Shown: piece after piece, positions 9,525 to 21,188 of the stretch
Layout: each line of letters opens with the position of its first letter
How positions within the stretch are numbered: the first letter of the stretch is position 1
Origin: Dallia pectoralis
Taxonomy: Eukaryota > Chordata > Actinopteri > Esociformes > Umbridae
NCBI GenBank assembly: GCA_029465975.1
Contig: CM055756.1
Coordinates: forward strand, 10,146,206 to 10,210,205
Reading direction: 5' to 3'
DNA: 64,000 nucleotides
Translations under genes and position numbers: made by a program
Notes under the pieces: generated by a model
Told to the model about the DNA's origin: nothing
The model's database searches: none
What the model saw: only the letters and a program-made list of their open reading frames with translations

Positions 9525-11341
9525 ACCAGTCATTGTCTTTTCAGGTGTTTCTGTACAAAAGTGTGATATCGTGTTAATAAATAAATATTTATTGAAGCTG
9601 TAATAGATACAATCTTCTCATTGAAATTTGTTTTTGTCTATATGAACATGGTGTCTTAAGTTCTATGAGGTTCTGTGAGAGATGGGTAGCACCACAGACA
9701 GCCTCCCTGCCTCTGGAATCCCTCAAAAAAATATTCCCTGGGGTAAAACAATGCAGCCAAGCCTGTTCAAGAAAATATTTACCCAATCGTCTATAGTGAG
9801 ACGTGTCTTGGCTCCATTTATAAAAACACCTACAGCCAAGAGGTTGCATAAGTTCACGCTAAAAAACAAAGAGAACGTTTATCAGAGAGAAGCAACAATA
9901 ACATCTAGATAGCTGAAAACTAATGCCAACCCTGAACTCAGACCGTCTACCCTAGGGAGGCACTGTTATCTAGCAGTCGTGTGGAGTCACTTTCTGACCC
10001 AATTTACATAAAATATACATTTTCCTAAAAGAAACCTGATAGCTTATGTTTTTACCCGTCTTGTTGCTTTTGCATTTTGCTGGTTCTACGTCGAATAACT
10101 TTTGGTTCGGAAGGTCTAAAACGTGCATCAGATTACCTGCATGTAGATTTGAAAGAGCGACCCGGCTGTCAATCAAACTTGAGCCGAGGGGGAGCGTGAG
10201 AGTAGAGGGAGGGGTTAAGGTTAGCTATTTATTGTCATTTGAATTAATAAGAATACATTTGGAAATGTGGCAAAATTTTTAACCAGTGCAGCTTTAAACA
10301 ACAAAGGTGTAGGAACACACATCAGCTCAAGCCCTAGAAATGAGATGCAGTCAGACAGCTCTTCTCCCCTTGTTGACGATGAAGTCGTGAGACCGATTAC
10401 ACAAAAGCAGACCGGTCACACGACGGCATTTCCCTTGTCTCCTCAAGCCAGCCAGACATCAGCAGAGATCATGAGAACGGCCCATCCCATTAACGAAACA
10501 AATGAGGCACGAGGAAGAGACAAGACAGAAACACACCAGCAAGGTGTGGGCTACTGCCCGAAAATGTACCTTCAGAATATTCTGCCAGGGTCGTATATGT
10601 GGTCAAATGAATGTACGTGCTGCTCTTCGTGTTGACGTTGGCAAACCAACTGTTGTGGGAACAGATGCTGGTTAAGCAGTGAATATGTTGAACCTGTACG
10701 AGTGAGAAGTACCAGTTCAGAGCATGCAGAACTTGAACGGAGCGTAACATCTAACCTGTTATTGGAACTGGGTAATATCAAATGTACGACAACCTTGGCC
10801 TTTAGGCCGTTTTGATTTCAACTTCTTTCCTCAACATCTCAACATCTGTGAAAAACGTCATAGCTCCAGACACGATCTGAATGCAAAGAATCTGAGAATG
10901 AAGCACAAACTGTGGTTGTATCACCTAGGAAAACTACTTCCGGTTGCTCATCAATCCAAGTGATTGGCATCGGAGGTACTGGCTGGTGTGTAGCTCATTG
11001 AGTCAAGGGCGAAAGGTTTTTCATGACTGAACCAGAATCGATTCCTATACGCCTCAACCAGACTCTCTGACTCACTCAAGACTCACACCCCACCCCATCT
11101 CAATATTCTCACATCTGCTTCCCGGAACCGGAGCAGTGCGGCGCATCAGTGTGTGGGGCACAAACACACGCGCTCAAATATTAGGGCTCAGAGGAGACAG
11201 AGGCTCAGGCAGAGGCGGAGGGTTGGCCGGTGTGGTTTGTTTTCAAAGGCCAGAGCTGAGGACGTGTTGAGAGGTTGAGGAGTTGAGAGAGCTCTCTCCG
11301 TTCTGGCTTGGGTTTCACCTTCCCTGGGCACAGCAGGGGGA
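9525..11341. other. Intergenic sequence
   Basis: No host exon is recognised. Reading frames are short and lack motifs. The DNA is unique-looking and moderately AT-rich. Confidence 0.5.
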
Positions 11342-11392
11342 ATGTGTGTTTGTGAGTGTGTGTGTGTTTGTGAGTGTGTGTGTGTGTGTGTT

Positions 11393-11442
<50 letters not shown>

Positions 11443-11446
11443 CGTG
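11342..11446. repeat. Compound (TG)n microsatellite
   Basis: TG repeats alternate with TTTGTGAG blocks and end in a GCGTGCGTGC tail followed by a G-rich stretch. Confidence 0.95.
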
Positions 11447-13689
11447 CTTGGGGGAGGGGAGAGGTTGGGGGGGGGTCGAGGATGCTTGGGGTGTCGGCCT
11501 GGCGTTAGACTCGGAGATTCGTGGTGTGACAACTTAACCGGCATCTGTGTGTTCATGTACGTGTTCCACAGCGTAAGACACGGCGTTACATCATTTTAGT
11601 TCCTCCGACCGGCGACCTCCAGTATAGTTAGAGCTCAACAATCAAACTGCGAGACCAATATCTTGGATTTCTCGATAGAAAAATAAAGGGAAGTAGTGCA
11701 CCACGGCGTAAAAAAAAATAGCTAACTGTCATGTCGGCTGAGCCCGAGTAAATGTGCCTATTCTTTTGCGGCGTGATGCACGAGCTGATAAGGATGCCCC
11801 CTAGCAACCACACTTTGCATTGACAAATAACCAGTGTAAGATAAGGGGAACCGGGCTCATTTGGTTATTCAAAGCGCGTACCTGTTTCTCTCCCTCCTTT
11901 CCCGCGGGCACCTCAGCAAACACCGCGCCGCTAACTTTGCAGTCGCTGCGAGCGAGGATGTTTTCGATGCAAAAAAAGAAACATGCAAAAAAGTGCATTT
12001 GCATTTTTGTCGCATTTATTTCGGGGTCAAAACTCAGTCGTGGACGTGGTTTCGATAATTCGTTTTTTTGTCTTTGAGTGATACCTATATAATGGAGCGT
12101 AGCAAATGCGAGGCTGTTGTATGGTACCGCATGGGGATATATGTGACAATGCTAGGATATTTAAGCATTTAGCTTAGGGTATGTTTTGACAGGGATAGGG
12201 TTATCTTAATCTTAGCTTTGATAGGTCCGAATGACACTGTTACACCACATCAGAATGGCTGATTCCAATGTACGTCGCCCCCTAGTGACTATGCCTTCAT
12301 ACGTATATAATAATATAATAAAATAACCCTGGGGCAGGAGTCAGAAAGACAGTAACGCAGTATAATTACCGCATGAAGAACCATCCATTATTTTTATTTT
12401 AAACCAATACGTTTAAGGAGAAACGGGGTTTATAGCGTAGAAATCGGAGACCTGTGGCTGAACCAGGCTTGGGAGTCTGACAGAGAGAAACGCTCCCTCG
12501 CCAATGCCCTGCTGACATCCATCAAGCCTGTTTGGCTCAGTGGTGAAGGCAATGACAGAGGTTTGAAGCTATCAAAGAGCGTTTCAACACTGAGAGGACC
12601 GGGGGCCATTCTACCAGAACCAGAGTGAACGCTGAGGGAACATCTCGACAGTGCAACACAACTCCTCCACACATGCGACGCTAAAAATATATTTCCTCCG
12701 GGCAAAAATGTCATGGTTCATTTAGGTCTACCACCTAGAATTTGCCTTATCCCAGACATCATATACTAATGTTAGTTCCTAAGTCCAGTTGTATATGCTC
12801 CTTAAGGAAGCCAAGGAAATCCATCAAGTTGTGCATGTAGAGTCCAAAATATACTTTTTGTCTTAACCAGGGCAAAACATTTTTTACAATTGCAATTTGC
12901 GTATTGTAAATGCCATGTGCAGGTCATCTTGATCTCCTATTCATTTCTCAATCAATATAATAGTAGTGTGCAGTAATAACGGCAGTAATACTGCATGCAG
13001 AAACATTTATTGAACTGTTTCTTCACTAAAGTGTGACATATTATAATAAAAAAAATCTGTGGTATTCGCCTTTCCAGTTCCGGAAGTGATCATTGATTAA
13101 TATATAAAAATATGTTTGATGGATGAGATGAACGGTTTTGTTTTTCTTTCTCTCGAAACCTCCACATTACGGCTGGGTTAACATAAACTGTCAACAAGGA
13201 GGCTTACCTCAGGTGTTTAGTTACTGTATCACCAAAAAAGAAACAGTTTGATGACAGACGCATTCAACGCTACGTACTACGCCTGGGCACGTCACGTGCG
13301 GCGCGGCAGACCCGCAGCTTTCTCAAACGAGTGTATCGAGCTTTTCTGCAGCGAATCATCAAACGCAAATGGCATAAATATCCTGTGATTACGGACCTGC
13401 GCGCTCAGCTTAACGTCAATGTGGTCAGCAGCTAATGACGCTCAATGAATGCAATGTTCTGACACGCAGAGCAATCGGAATCTCATGGTCCACCGGCAAG
13501 GGGAAAACTAAGGCCCCCGGGGCAATTTAACCGGCCAGCGGTAGGTGTTTTGAGGAGAAGTACAATATAACTAGCCAGTCCAGTTGTCATGTATCTGAAT
13601 GTGAAATAAAATTATTTAGATAAAGAAATAGACCTACAGTATAAATGTTGTGTGTATACATTTTAATACAAATAAACATCAGGCATGAG
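11447..13689. other. Intergenic sequence
   Basis: No gene is recognised. The segment includes a CTCF-like motif at 12275-12288 (listed separately). AT-rich, unique-looking DNA follows from about 12700. About 13255-13460 is less AT-rich and contains several CpGs but shows no coding motif. Confidence 0.5.
12275..12288 (-). promoter_or_regulatory. CTCF-like motif
   Basis: The minus strand reads TCACTAGGGGGCGA, matching the vertebrate CTCF core consensus except at its first and last positions. It is a motif match only; occupancy is unknown. Confidence 0.35.
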
Positions 13690-13942
13690 AAATTATGCCC
13701 TTCTCAGGACATTATTATTTATTTATTTAAAACATTTATAAATTAGTAAACAGAAAAAGCGTTATATAGGAACAAATAGCAATACACAAAGACTGATAAG
13801 AAACATAGGAAATGAGGAACTTAAATAGGGTCACTGATAAGGAACACAGGTGGGGGGATAACAAACAGACAGGTGGCCGTGCTTGTAATAAGGAAGAGAG
13901 CTATTGGCAGCATGCCAGGATGCTACAGGTTTCTTGTATTTG
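13690..13942 (-). mobile_element. LTR-like remnant adjoining a minisatellite
   Basis: On the minus strand this holds CACCTGTGTTCCTTATC, then a TATTTAAGTTCCTC promoter-like block (+ strand about 13815-13828), and then AATAAATAAATAA polyadenylation-like words (+ strand about 13712-13724). A very similar TATTTAAGTTCCTTC block is at about 25641-25656. I recall this arrangement from fish LTR-type repeats. No second LTR or target duplication was found, so this is a remnant. Confidence 0.35.
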
Positions 13943-14483
13943 CCAGGGTGCTAGAGCCAGAGTTCTAGAGCTAGGGTGCTAGAGCCAGAGTTCTAGAGCT
14001 AGGGTGCTAGAGCCAGAGTTCTAGAGCTAGGGTGCTAGAGCCAGAGTTCTAGATCCAGTGTACTAGAGCCAGAGTTCTAGAGCTAGGGTGCTAGAGCCAG
14101 AGTTCTAGATCCAGTGTACTAGAGCCAGAGTTCTAGAGCCAGGGTGCTAGAGCCAGAGTTCTAGAGCCAGAGTTCTAGATCCAGGGTGCTAGATCCAGGG
14201 TGCTAGAGCCAGAGGTCTAGAGCCAGGGTGCTAGAGCCAGAGTTCTAGAGCCAGGGTGCTAGAGCCAGAGTTCTAGATCCATGGTGCTAGAGCCAGAGTT
14301 CTAGAGCCAGAGTTCTAGAGCCAGGGTGCTAGAGCCAGAGTTCTAGAGCCAGGGTGCTAGAGACAGAGTTCTAGAGCCAGGGTGCTAGAGCCAGTGTGCT
14401 AGAGCCAGAGTTCTAGAGCCAGAGTTCTAGAGCCAGGGTGCTAGAAGCAGAGTTCTAGAGCCAGAGTTCTAGAGCCAGAGTGC
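13943..14483. repeat. 14-bp/28-bp minisatellite
   Basis: About 38 units of 14 bp, mainly alternating CTAGAGCCAGAGTT and CTAGAGCCAGGGTG, giving a 28-bp higher-order period. Variants such as CTAGATCCAGTGTA recur at regular positions. The array abuts the LTR-like remnant on its left. Confidence 0.96.
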
Positions 14484-15239
14484 TTATTGCTGCACATGGA
14501 GGGAGTGGTTTAACCTTGTGGCTTTGCGTCATTTGCCTCTCCTAAAGAAGCGTTCTACAGTATTCTCTCATTTCAGCTAACTCATCTTTTCATCTGTCAA
14601 GAAACCCCCTGTTTTGGCTTTGTGGAAGCCCCAAACAGTTCTCCAATTGGCTGGTGGCATCCCGGAGGCCTTGGGCTAGTGTAGGAGTGGATGTGCCGCT
14701 CTCTGCTGTAGCTCTGGGGTTTTAGGGATATTACTCATACACTGGGAAAGAGCACAGAGTACATTCTACTGAGAATTCACGGAATACAGCCTACACTTCT
14801 TGTTCTGTTGACGGAGGGTGAGGTTCTATCAAGCTCCTCCACGCCTCTTTTAGCGATGGACCACACAACGTGTGAATATCTGGTCTGCAGAGCTGTTGAG
14901 GTCAGACACACCCCTGGTGTGGTTGTGACGTGTTTCTATGGTAACGCACGGGTGTGTGTTATTCCCTAAACAGCTACTGCCACACTGCCTCACGGTAATA
15001 TGTGCACACACACACACAAAGATCCAATGCAAGTTTCGTTTGTTTTCATCAATGTCATTTTCGAGGTATATTCTGTATTTTCGGAATGTCTGTACACAGC
15101 TTCACGCCTTGCCCTGCCGTCATGTCAATTGGGCATTCCACCTGCCACACCTGAAACCAACTAAAATCGATTGCTTAATACCTATTTTTAAATGCTTTGC
15201 AGGCTACTCCTAAATCAATAAAAAGTTGTTAAAATTCTG
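14484..15239. other. Intergenic sequence
   Basis: No gene is seen. A short CA run lies at about 15003-15018. Confidence 0.5.
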
Positions 15240-15345
15240 TTGCCCGAGGCGGTCCAGTGGTTGAGGTCTCTTTCATGAACTGTGTGGCTTCAGCGTTGGT
15301 TCCAATCTTGCTCTAAGCTCTCTCGGTAAACAGAACTTCCGGTAA
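15240..15345 (+). mobile_element. Possible tRNA-derived SINE head
   Basis: The stretch begins GCCCGAGGCGGTCCAGTGGT, which resembles a tRNA 5' half and A box. About 45 bp later GGTTCCAATC resembles a degraded B box. The spacing fits a pol III internal promoter. The T-arm mismatch and the lack of a clear 3' tail make this a probable old SINE, not a functional tRNA gene. Confidence 0.4.
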
Positions 15346-16190
15346 CTTTTCAAACAATAAAGTGAAAATGTTTATATACTGTATATATCTATCACACATG
15401 GAGCCGTTGGAAAGCAGACATTTTTTCCTCTGCGAATCTGCCGGTTAGAATGTTTGTCGTGTATCAGGAAATAGTTCTGGTAATTATAATGGAATCACAC
15501 TCATCTAGTTTTACACATTTCCAAAGTTTCAGTTTCACAGCAGCAGGGCATTAATATTGAATTCCTCAGCACTCAGCATCATTGAGGCCTGTATGGTAGT
15601 GGCTAGATGAAGCTACTATATATGTGACATTTGATCGATTTGATTGATTTATAGGATACGATTATGATTAAGTTTATCCCTTACTTGTATAAATACATCT
15701 TTATCTGAAAACAAATAAAACGGAATGATCGAAAATGTTTTCAAGGAACTGAGGTCAAAAGATGAAAAAGCGGAAGTTACGAAGTAGGAAGACAGTAAAG
15801 CTAGATTGGGAAGTTGAGGTTGCCTTTATGTGTAAAACAGGGGTATGGGGGTGTCTGGAGTCACAGATCAGTGAGTCATCAGTGAAACAACCTGTCTAAA
15901 CACTGGTGATGTAATTTGGCAAGGAAAAAATACATTAGATAAAATGTTCAAAAATGTCAGACACAATAGGCAACTCCTTATGTAAAACAAGTCGTTCAAC
16001 AGAAGTAGGGCATCATTTTCTACGATTGGATAGTTTTTATAGTTTAACAAAGAAATATATGTTCTTGTAGCATTTACAGTACATAAAATCATACCACGAT
16101 CATATGGTAACTATTAAAAGATCAATACGTAGCCTTATCGATGCGACCACCAGCTGTCTCTTCTACATCGCATCTTTCTCTTACTTTAAC
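15346..16190. other. Intergenic, AT-rich
   Basis: No gene or repeat family is recognised. Confidence 0.5.
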
Positions 16191-16282
16191 CACTCTCTCT
16201 CTCTCTCCCTCACTCTCTCTCTCCCTCTCTCTCTCTCTCTCACTCACTCTCTCTCTCCCTCTCTCTCTCTCACTCTCTCCAT
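16191..16282. repeat. (CT)n-rich microsatellite
   Basis: CT dinucleotides are interrupted by CCCT and CACTCA. The tract is pure pyrimidine over long runs. Confidence 0.95.
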
Positions 16283-16836
16283 CTCCACACTTTCCCTGTT
16301 TCAACCCACTCTCTCTCTGTTTCTATATGTTTCCCTTTATCCACCATCTCCTTTTCTTGGTTTCTCGGTCTCAATCTCCGATGTTTCATTCTCATTCCAT
16401 CGTTCCCCCGTCTCTCTCACTTCTAAGTGGGGTTTGAAGTGGTGTTTCTTGGACTTTGTTGTGTCTGCATGACTGGTGTTTGGCAGGGCTCTACACCGGG
16501 ATGAAACCCAATCTAACGCTGCTCTCGACTCACCGCAAGAGGAGGCGGTTTCTCCGATGCTCTTAGTGGCTGCAGGGCTGGAGCAATTTTGTCAGGGACC
16601 GGGCCAGGAGCAGACGGATCTCCATGGCTGTAATGTGTATAGTTCTCATCCTTTGAAGTACAATGTGCGGACTGGAGTCCCAAGTTTTTACATTTGGTGT
16701 CTGAGATTGAAACCAACTAGGTTATTGAGTTTGGTTCAAATTTAAACATCCAAGATTGGCAACATCCTGCTTTTGGGTGGACATCTCAGTATGTCCAAAT
16801 GTGGATGAATCAGCTTCAGTGGCATAAAAGTTCAAA
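16283..16836. other. Intergenic sequence
   Basis: Pyrimidine-rich at first, then unique-looking. No gene motif is seen. Confidence 0.5.
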
Positions 16837-17306
16837 CTGTGCTATATTTAGTATGTTCTGTTGCATATACAGAATAATGTACTAGTTCTACTGTGCTATA
16901 TTTAGTCTGTTCTGTTGCATATACAGAATAATGTACTAGTTCTACTGTGCTATATTTAGTATGTTCTGTTGCATATACAGAATAATGTACTAGTTCTACT
17001 GTGCTATATTTAGTATGTTCTGTTGCATATACAGAATAATGTACTAGTTCTACTGTGCTATATTTAGTATGTTCTGTTGCATATACAGAATAATGTACTA
17101 GTTCTACTGTGCTATATTTAGTCTGCTCTGTTGCATATACAGAATAATGTACTAGTTCTTCTGTTCTATATTTAGTATGTTCTGTTGCATATACAGAATA
17201 ATGTACTAGTTCTACTGTGCTATATTTAGTCTGCTCTGTTGCATATACAGAATAATGTACTAGTTCTTCTGTTCTATATTTAGTATGTTCTTTTGCAAAT
17301 ACAGAA
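16837..17306. repeat. 54-bp minisatellite
   Basis: About 8.7 copies of a 54-bp AT-rich unit containing TGCTATATTTAGTATG and CAGAATAATGTACTAG. Copies are nearly identical apart from GTATG/GTCTG and GTG/GTT variants, so the expansion is recent. Confidence 0.97.
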
Positions 17307-17576
17307 AGCAGTGGATGTCAACCATACCAACACTAATACATACATGTGATAATTTCTTGTGGAGACCAGATTCCCCAAAATCCATGTAAAACTCAGAAGT
17401 TCCCTATATATAACCTTAACCAAACTCTCTAACTCAACTCCTGCTCTAAAAGCAATAACCACGCCCTAATACCAAGCCTAAACATAAACTGTAATTTCTG
17501 ATAATGTTGAATGATTTGTCAAATTGTTCTTCAGAGCTCGCTTATATATATAAACATAAAAACTGTACAGAGACCT
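17307..17576. other. Intergenic sequence
   Basis: No gene or repeat is recognised. Confidence 0.5.
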
Positions 17577-17775
17577 GAACCAAACAAGAACAAGAACACA
17601 AACACAACTGACAAGGACACACACCACTGACAAAAACACATACACATGACACACACATACCCATGACAAGTACGTGAACACCACTGGCCACACACTGCAC
17701 TGACAAAACATACGTACACACCACTGACAAACACACACATCCACACCACTGGCAAAGACGCACACATACACTCCT
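17577..17775. repeat. Degenerate CA-rich array
   Basis: Imperfect repeats of about 20-60 bp built from CACCACTGACAA and AACACATACAC words. It is an old decayed minisatellite. Confidence 0.7.
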
Positions 17776-19799
17776 TTCTCATTACTGTCGTGTCCCCTCG
17801 GCTTGCGAGTCACCGGGCTCAGGGTGGCTAGCATGTAGCCAGGTAGTTTTATTAGCTACTGGTCTACACAGGACTAATTACTTCCTTAGGGACCTTCGCC
17901 CCACTTTACAGTCTACGAACAGCCAAGTCTGTAGGCCTCTATAATCTCTTACTCTTTCGCAAAAACATTTTATTACAAGAGCTAGACATAAATCTAATTT
18001 CACGTAACTAGGAAAAGTGAGACGAAATTCAATCTACTTGTACGTTTCTTCATCCAGTCTTAGATGTCGGTTTTCTGTAAAACGAAAACAATTCAACTTA
18101 CTTTAAACCTGATCTGGTTTGTGTACGCACACAAAAACGTTAGCAAAAGTTGTCAGGGAAGATTGTCATCGCTATTGTCATCCCTTGTGTCAATGTTAAA
18201 AATAAATACAAAATTCAAAAAAAAACTCAGCCAAAGTAAACACAACAGAAATATGTTAGTTAGTATCACTCATTATTACTCATTGGCTGCAAGATGTTTG
18301 CTCTTCACTTTCTCATACTTGCTTGGCTGACATCTTACAGATGCTATACAATTACTGTTCCTTTAAAAGAAAGTGACTTCTGTGACGTTGTTTTTTTATC
18401 TGTAAACAGATTCATTCTGCGCTGGCTTCAGACCAGCTGGTCCTCTACAAACTGTACATTAACAAGCTATCAGATCGAGTGTGGGAGGACATAGTGTAGG
18501 TGTCTGAAAGCTTTAACATGTGTTCTTGTGTTTTAATGCGATTTCTATTCAGCAAAAGACAAAACTGACAGAAACAGCATTAATCCTAACTGACCATGTG
18601 ACATTTTTTTAACTAAACACTCGTCGGTTTGGTGTTAAAAGCGTAGTAATAGAAAGCGTTGGCGTTGTCCTGAGCAAATCATTGCACTTACCGCTTATCT
18701 CTAATTACTTCTCTCACTCCCTACCTCTCCCCCTGCTTTTCTATCCTTCATCCCTCGTTCACCCCCCCCCACACACACCACATCTCATTTGAGATGGCGC
18801 TGCTGGGACCCGGCAACAGATGGGTTTCAAACGGCGGCCTTTCCAAAAACAGGATACGCTGCAGATGATGACTCGGTCCCGGTGCTTCCATAAGGAGCTA
18901 CGGATCAATCCCCCCCCCCGCCCTCCCCCTTTTCTTCGCGCCCTCCCGTATCGACGGGGTGAGGAAGAGGGGGAGGGTGAGAGGAAGGAGCTCTGTTGTG
19001 CTCCGGTGAAAATCAGAGAAGATGGAAAAGGCGGGGGCTTGCAGCTTCCTGGGTCATGCTTGTTAGGGACACGAAGCCTTGGTGCCAAAATTCTCCTTTT
19101 CATTTCCGGACGCCATTGAGGTTGTTTTCCGTTGCTTGGCCAGATAAACACATTTCAGGTAGTTCTCACACCTGTGAGTGGTCCTGTGATTCACACTAAG
19201 AAGGTTACTGTTCAATCGGGTACTTCAATTCATCTATTATTCATCCTTTTTGCTTGTTTCAATGCCTCGTCTTACTCAATTGTCCGTTGAATTGTCTCTC
19301 TCTCTCTCTTTGTCCACGTTCAGCGTTCTTTCTCCGTTGTCACTCAGTACCTCATTTTGACCCCGATACAGAACTCTTTCATTATCGTCATTATTGGATA
19401 TACAATAGTGGATCGCAGCCCTGAAAACATGTTCAGGCAAACTGTGGTCACAAACACATAGTCGTGGTCTGACGTTTGGAAAGAACCCCCTTGCGCTTTT
19501 GTACTTTCTCAACTTTTCTTATAATCCTGAAAGTCAGAACGTCCAGAACAGAATGATCTTTTCGTGTTCTTTTTTTGCATCATCCCTTCATAAATGTGTC
19601 AAAATGCATGACATGTGTCCCCTCTGTTCTCTCCATGTGTTTTGTTGTATCTACAGATGACGCATGATGCTTAGACGATACCACCAGATAGCATTCAGGC
19701 TAACGGCAGACAAACACACCTCAATCAGATCTCGAGAGCTGGATGTGGGTTAGTCGGTGTATGTTGACAGAGGCCCGGTGGCGATGGCAAATCATTTTC
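17776..19799. other. Intergenic sequence
   Basis: No gene is recognised. C-rich low-complexity runs occur at about 18761-18770 and 18910-18925, and a short CT run at 19293-19310. Confidence 0.5.
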
Positions 19800-20085
19800 A
19801 CATTAGCTGCAAATCCACATTCGTAGAGGGAATAACTGGCATTCCAGCCGGCCTATTAGATTAGCTGTAATGTCATAAATGCGAGAATGTCCTCTCCAGA
19901 CAAAATGACGAAAAGTTGCAGATTAATTAGTAATTCCCGTCAGCAAATACCCACGCTGTCTCTTGCTAACCGCTCGCACCACACAGGGCAGCCTGCATTC
20001 TCAATCTCCAATATGGAGCTTAATTATACCAATTTGTTATATTGCATTAGCTTGGTGAAAAAAAGAAAGCTTCCTTTCTAAGCCC
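19800..20085. other. Unique block with homeodomain-like words (possible conserved noncoding element)
   Basis: A non-repetitive stretch with several TAAT-type words (GATTAATTAGTAATT, CTTAATTAT) and CATTAG/ATTAGC motifs. Teleost conserved noncoding elements often look like this. There is no alignment behind this; it is a guess. Confidence 0.2.
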
Positions 20086-20869
20086 GGAGTCCCAGCTATG
20101 GAATGATGGCCATAGAAAGATGAGGCCCCCTCCTCTGGTCCACCCCCTCCTCTGGTCCACCCCCTCCTCATGTAGCCCCTCCCCCGACACAGGCTCGGTC
20201 AGTTTTTTTCTCCTTTCCCACCTCATCTCCCCTTGTTGTAGCTTTATTCCCGAAACGTATTCATTTGTGTTTTGTTCACCCCATTCCGGTTATATTTCAA
20301 ATATAGCAAATATAGCGCCGAAGAAGCATGACTTGAGTCTACCAGGTTCTTTTATAAGTGAATACTCAATAATAACTGTCCCTCAGGCAGCATGTCTGGC
20401 TTGGCCGACCTTATCTGCTCAGTGTTGGGTCTGAGCTTGGTGTGGGAGGACGACTGGCCCCTAAGGGGCCGGAAGGTCTGGGGCAACCAAAGGCATGAAT
20501 GCAGCCATTGTGCGACCAGGTCGCCAACATCGGAAAAAATGAATGAATAAATAAAACTGGAGAAATCTGTGACAGGGAAGAGGAGGTGGATAATATCTGT
20601 CATCTGCATTTTAAAACGGGTCCTCGGCATACTGTAGGAAGCCAATTATCATAATTAGCATTCGCTCTAATGTACAATGTCCATGACTTCTGGATGCGAG
20701 TCGGTTTTAATCACATTGACACCAGTTCGCCGGATAACTTTCTACTTTTTCTACCCAACCTTCCATTACCCCTTATTCATGGATGGAAGGTTTAATTTGT
20801 CTGTCACAAACCTTTCCAAGCGGACTGCGAACGAAGAACGTATGTTAACAAAAATGTGAACTATAACAA
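20086..20869. other. Intergenic sequence
   Basis: A short tandem of CCTCCTCTGGTCCACCC (about 2.5 copies) lies at 20130-20170. No gene is seen. Confidence 0.5.
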
Positions 20870-21010
20870 AAAAACACAAAAGACAGGAAAGGACTTTACA
20901 CACCGTAACAAAGGCTTATGCCTAACAGAGACAGACAATACAAATTAGGAAAAGAAGAGCTTAAATAAGGACAGTGGTTAGGAAAACAAATGACAGCAAA
21001 AAAACAACGA
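20870..21010 (-). mobile_element. LTR-like remnant
   Basis: The minus strand carries TATTTAAGCTCTTCTTTTCC (+ strand about 20958-20977), similar to the TATTTAAGTTCC blocks at 13.8 kb and 25.6 kb. No boundaries or target duplication are found. Confidence 0.25.
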
Positions 21011-21078
21011 AACAATTTCAAGACAATTTCAAGTCCATAATCCAAACGAGAGTGCGTTGGTGTGCATGCACCCTCCCA

Positions 21079-21188
21079 TGAAACCCAACAGAGCATGAAT
21101 CAACAAGTTGATACACAGCGGCTAGGAAAAAACTCCCTGATAGGTCGAATTTAGGTAAAAACACAGAGAGGAAACAGGATCTGAGGGG
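21079..21188. repeat. Dispersed repeat, uninterrupted copy
   Basis: The second copy of the repeat split by element 1. It has CAACAAGTTGATACACAGCG, then an AACTCCCTGATAGG segment missing from the split copy, then GAGAGGAAACAGGATCTGAG. Confidence 0.55.

Noticed and set aside
12430..12714. 94-codon minus-strand ORF as a possible exon
   Set aside because: No family motif and no convincing splice context; the length is expected by chance.
13943..14483. CRISPR-like regularly spaced repeats
   Set aside because: Units are directly adjacent with no unique spacers, and the setting is vertebrate DNA. The same applies to the other arrays.
15240..15345. A functional tRNA gene
   Set aside because: The B-box region and acceptor stem do not form a proper tRNA; a degraded SINE head is more likely.
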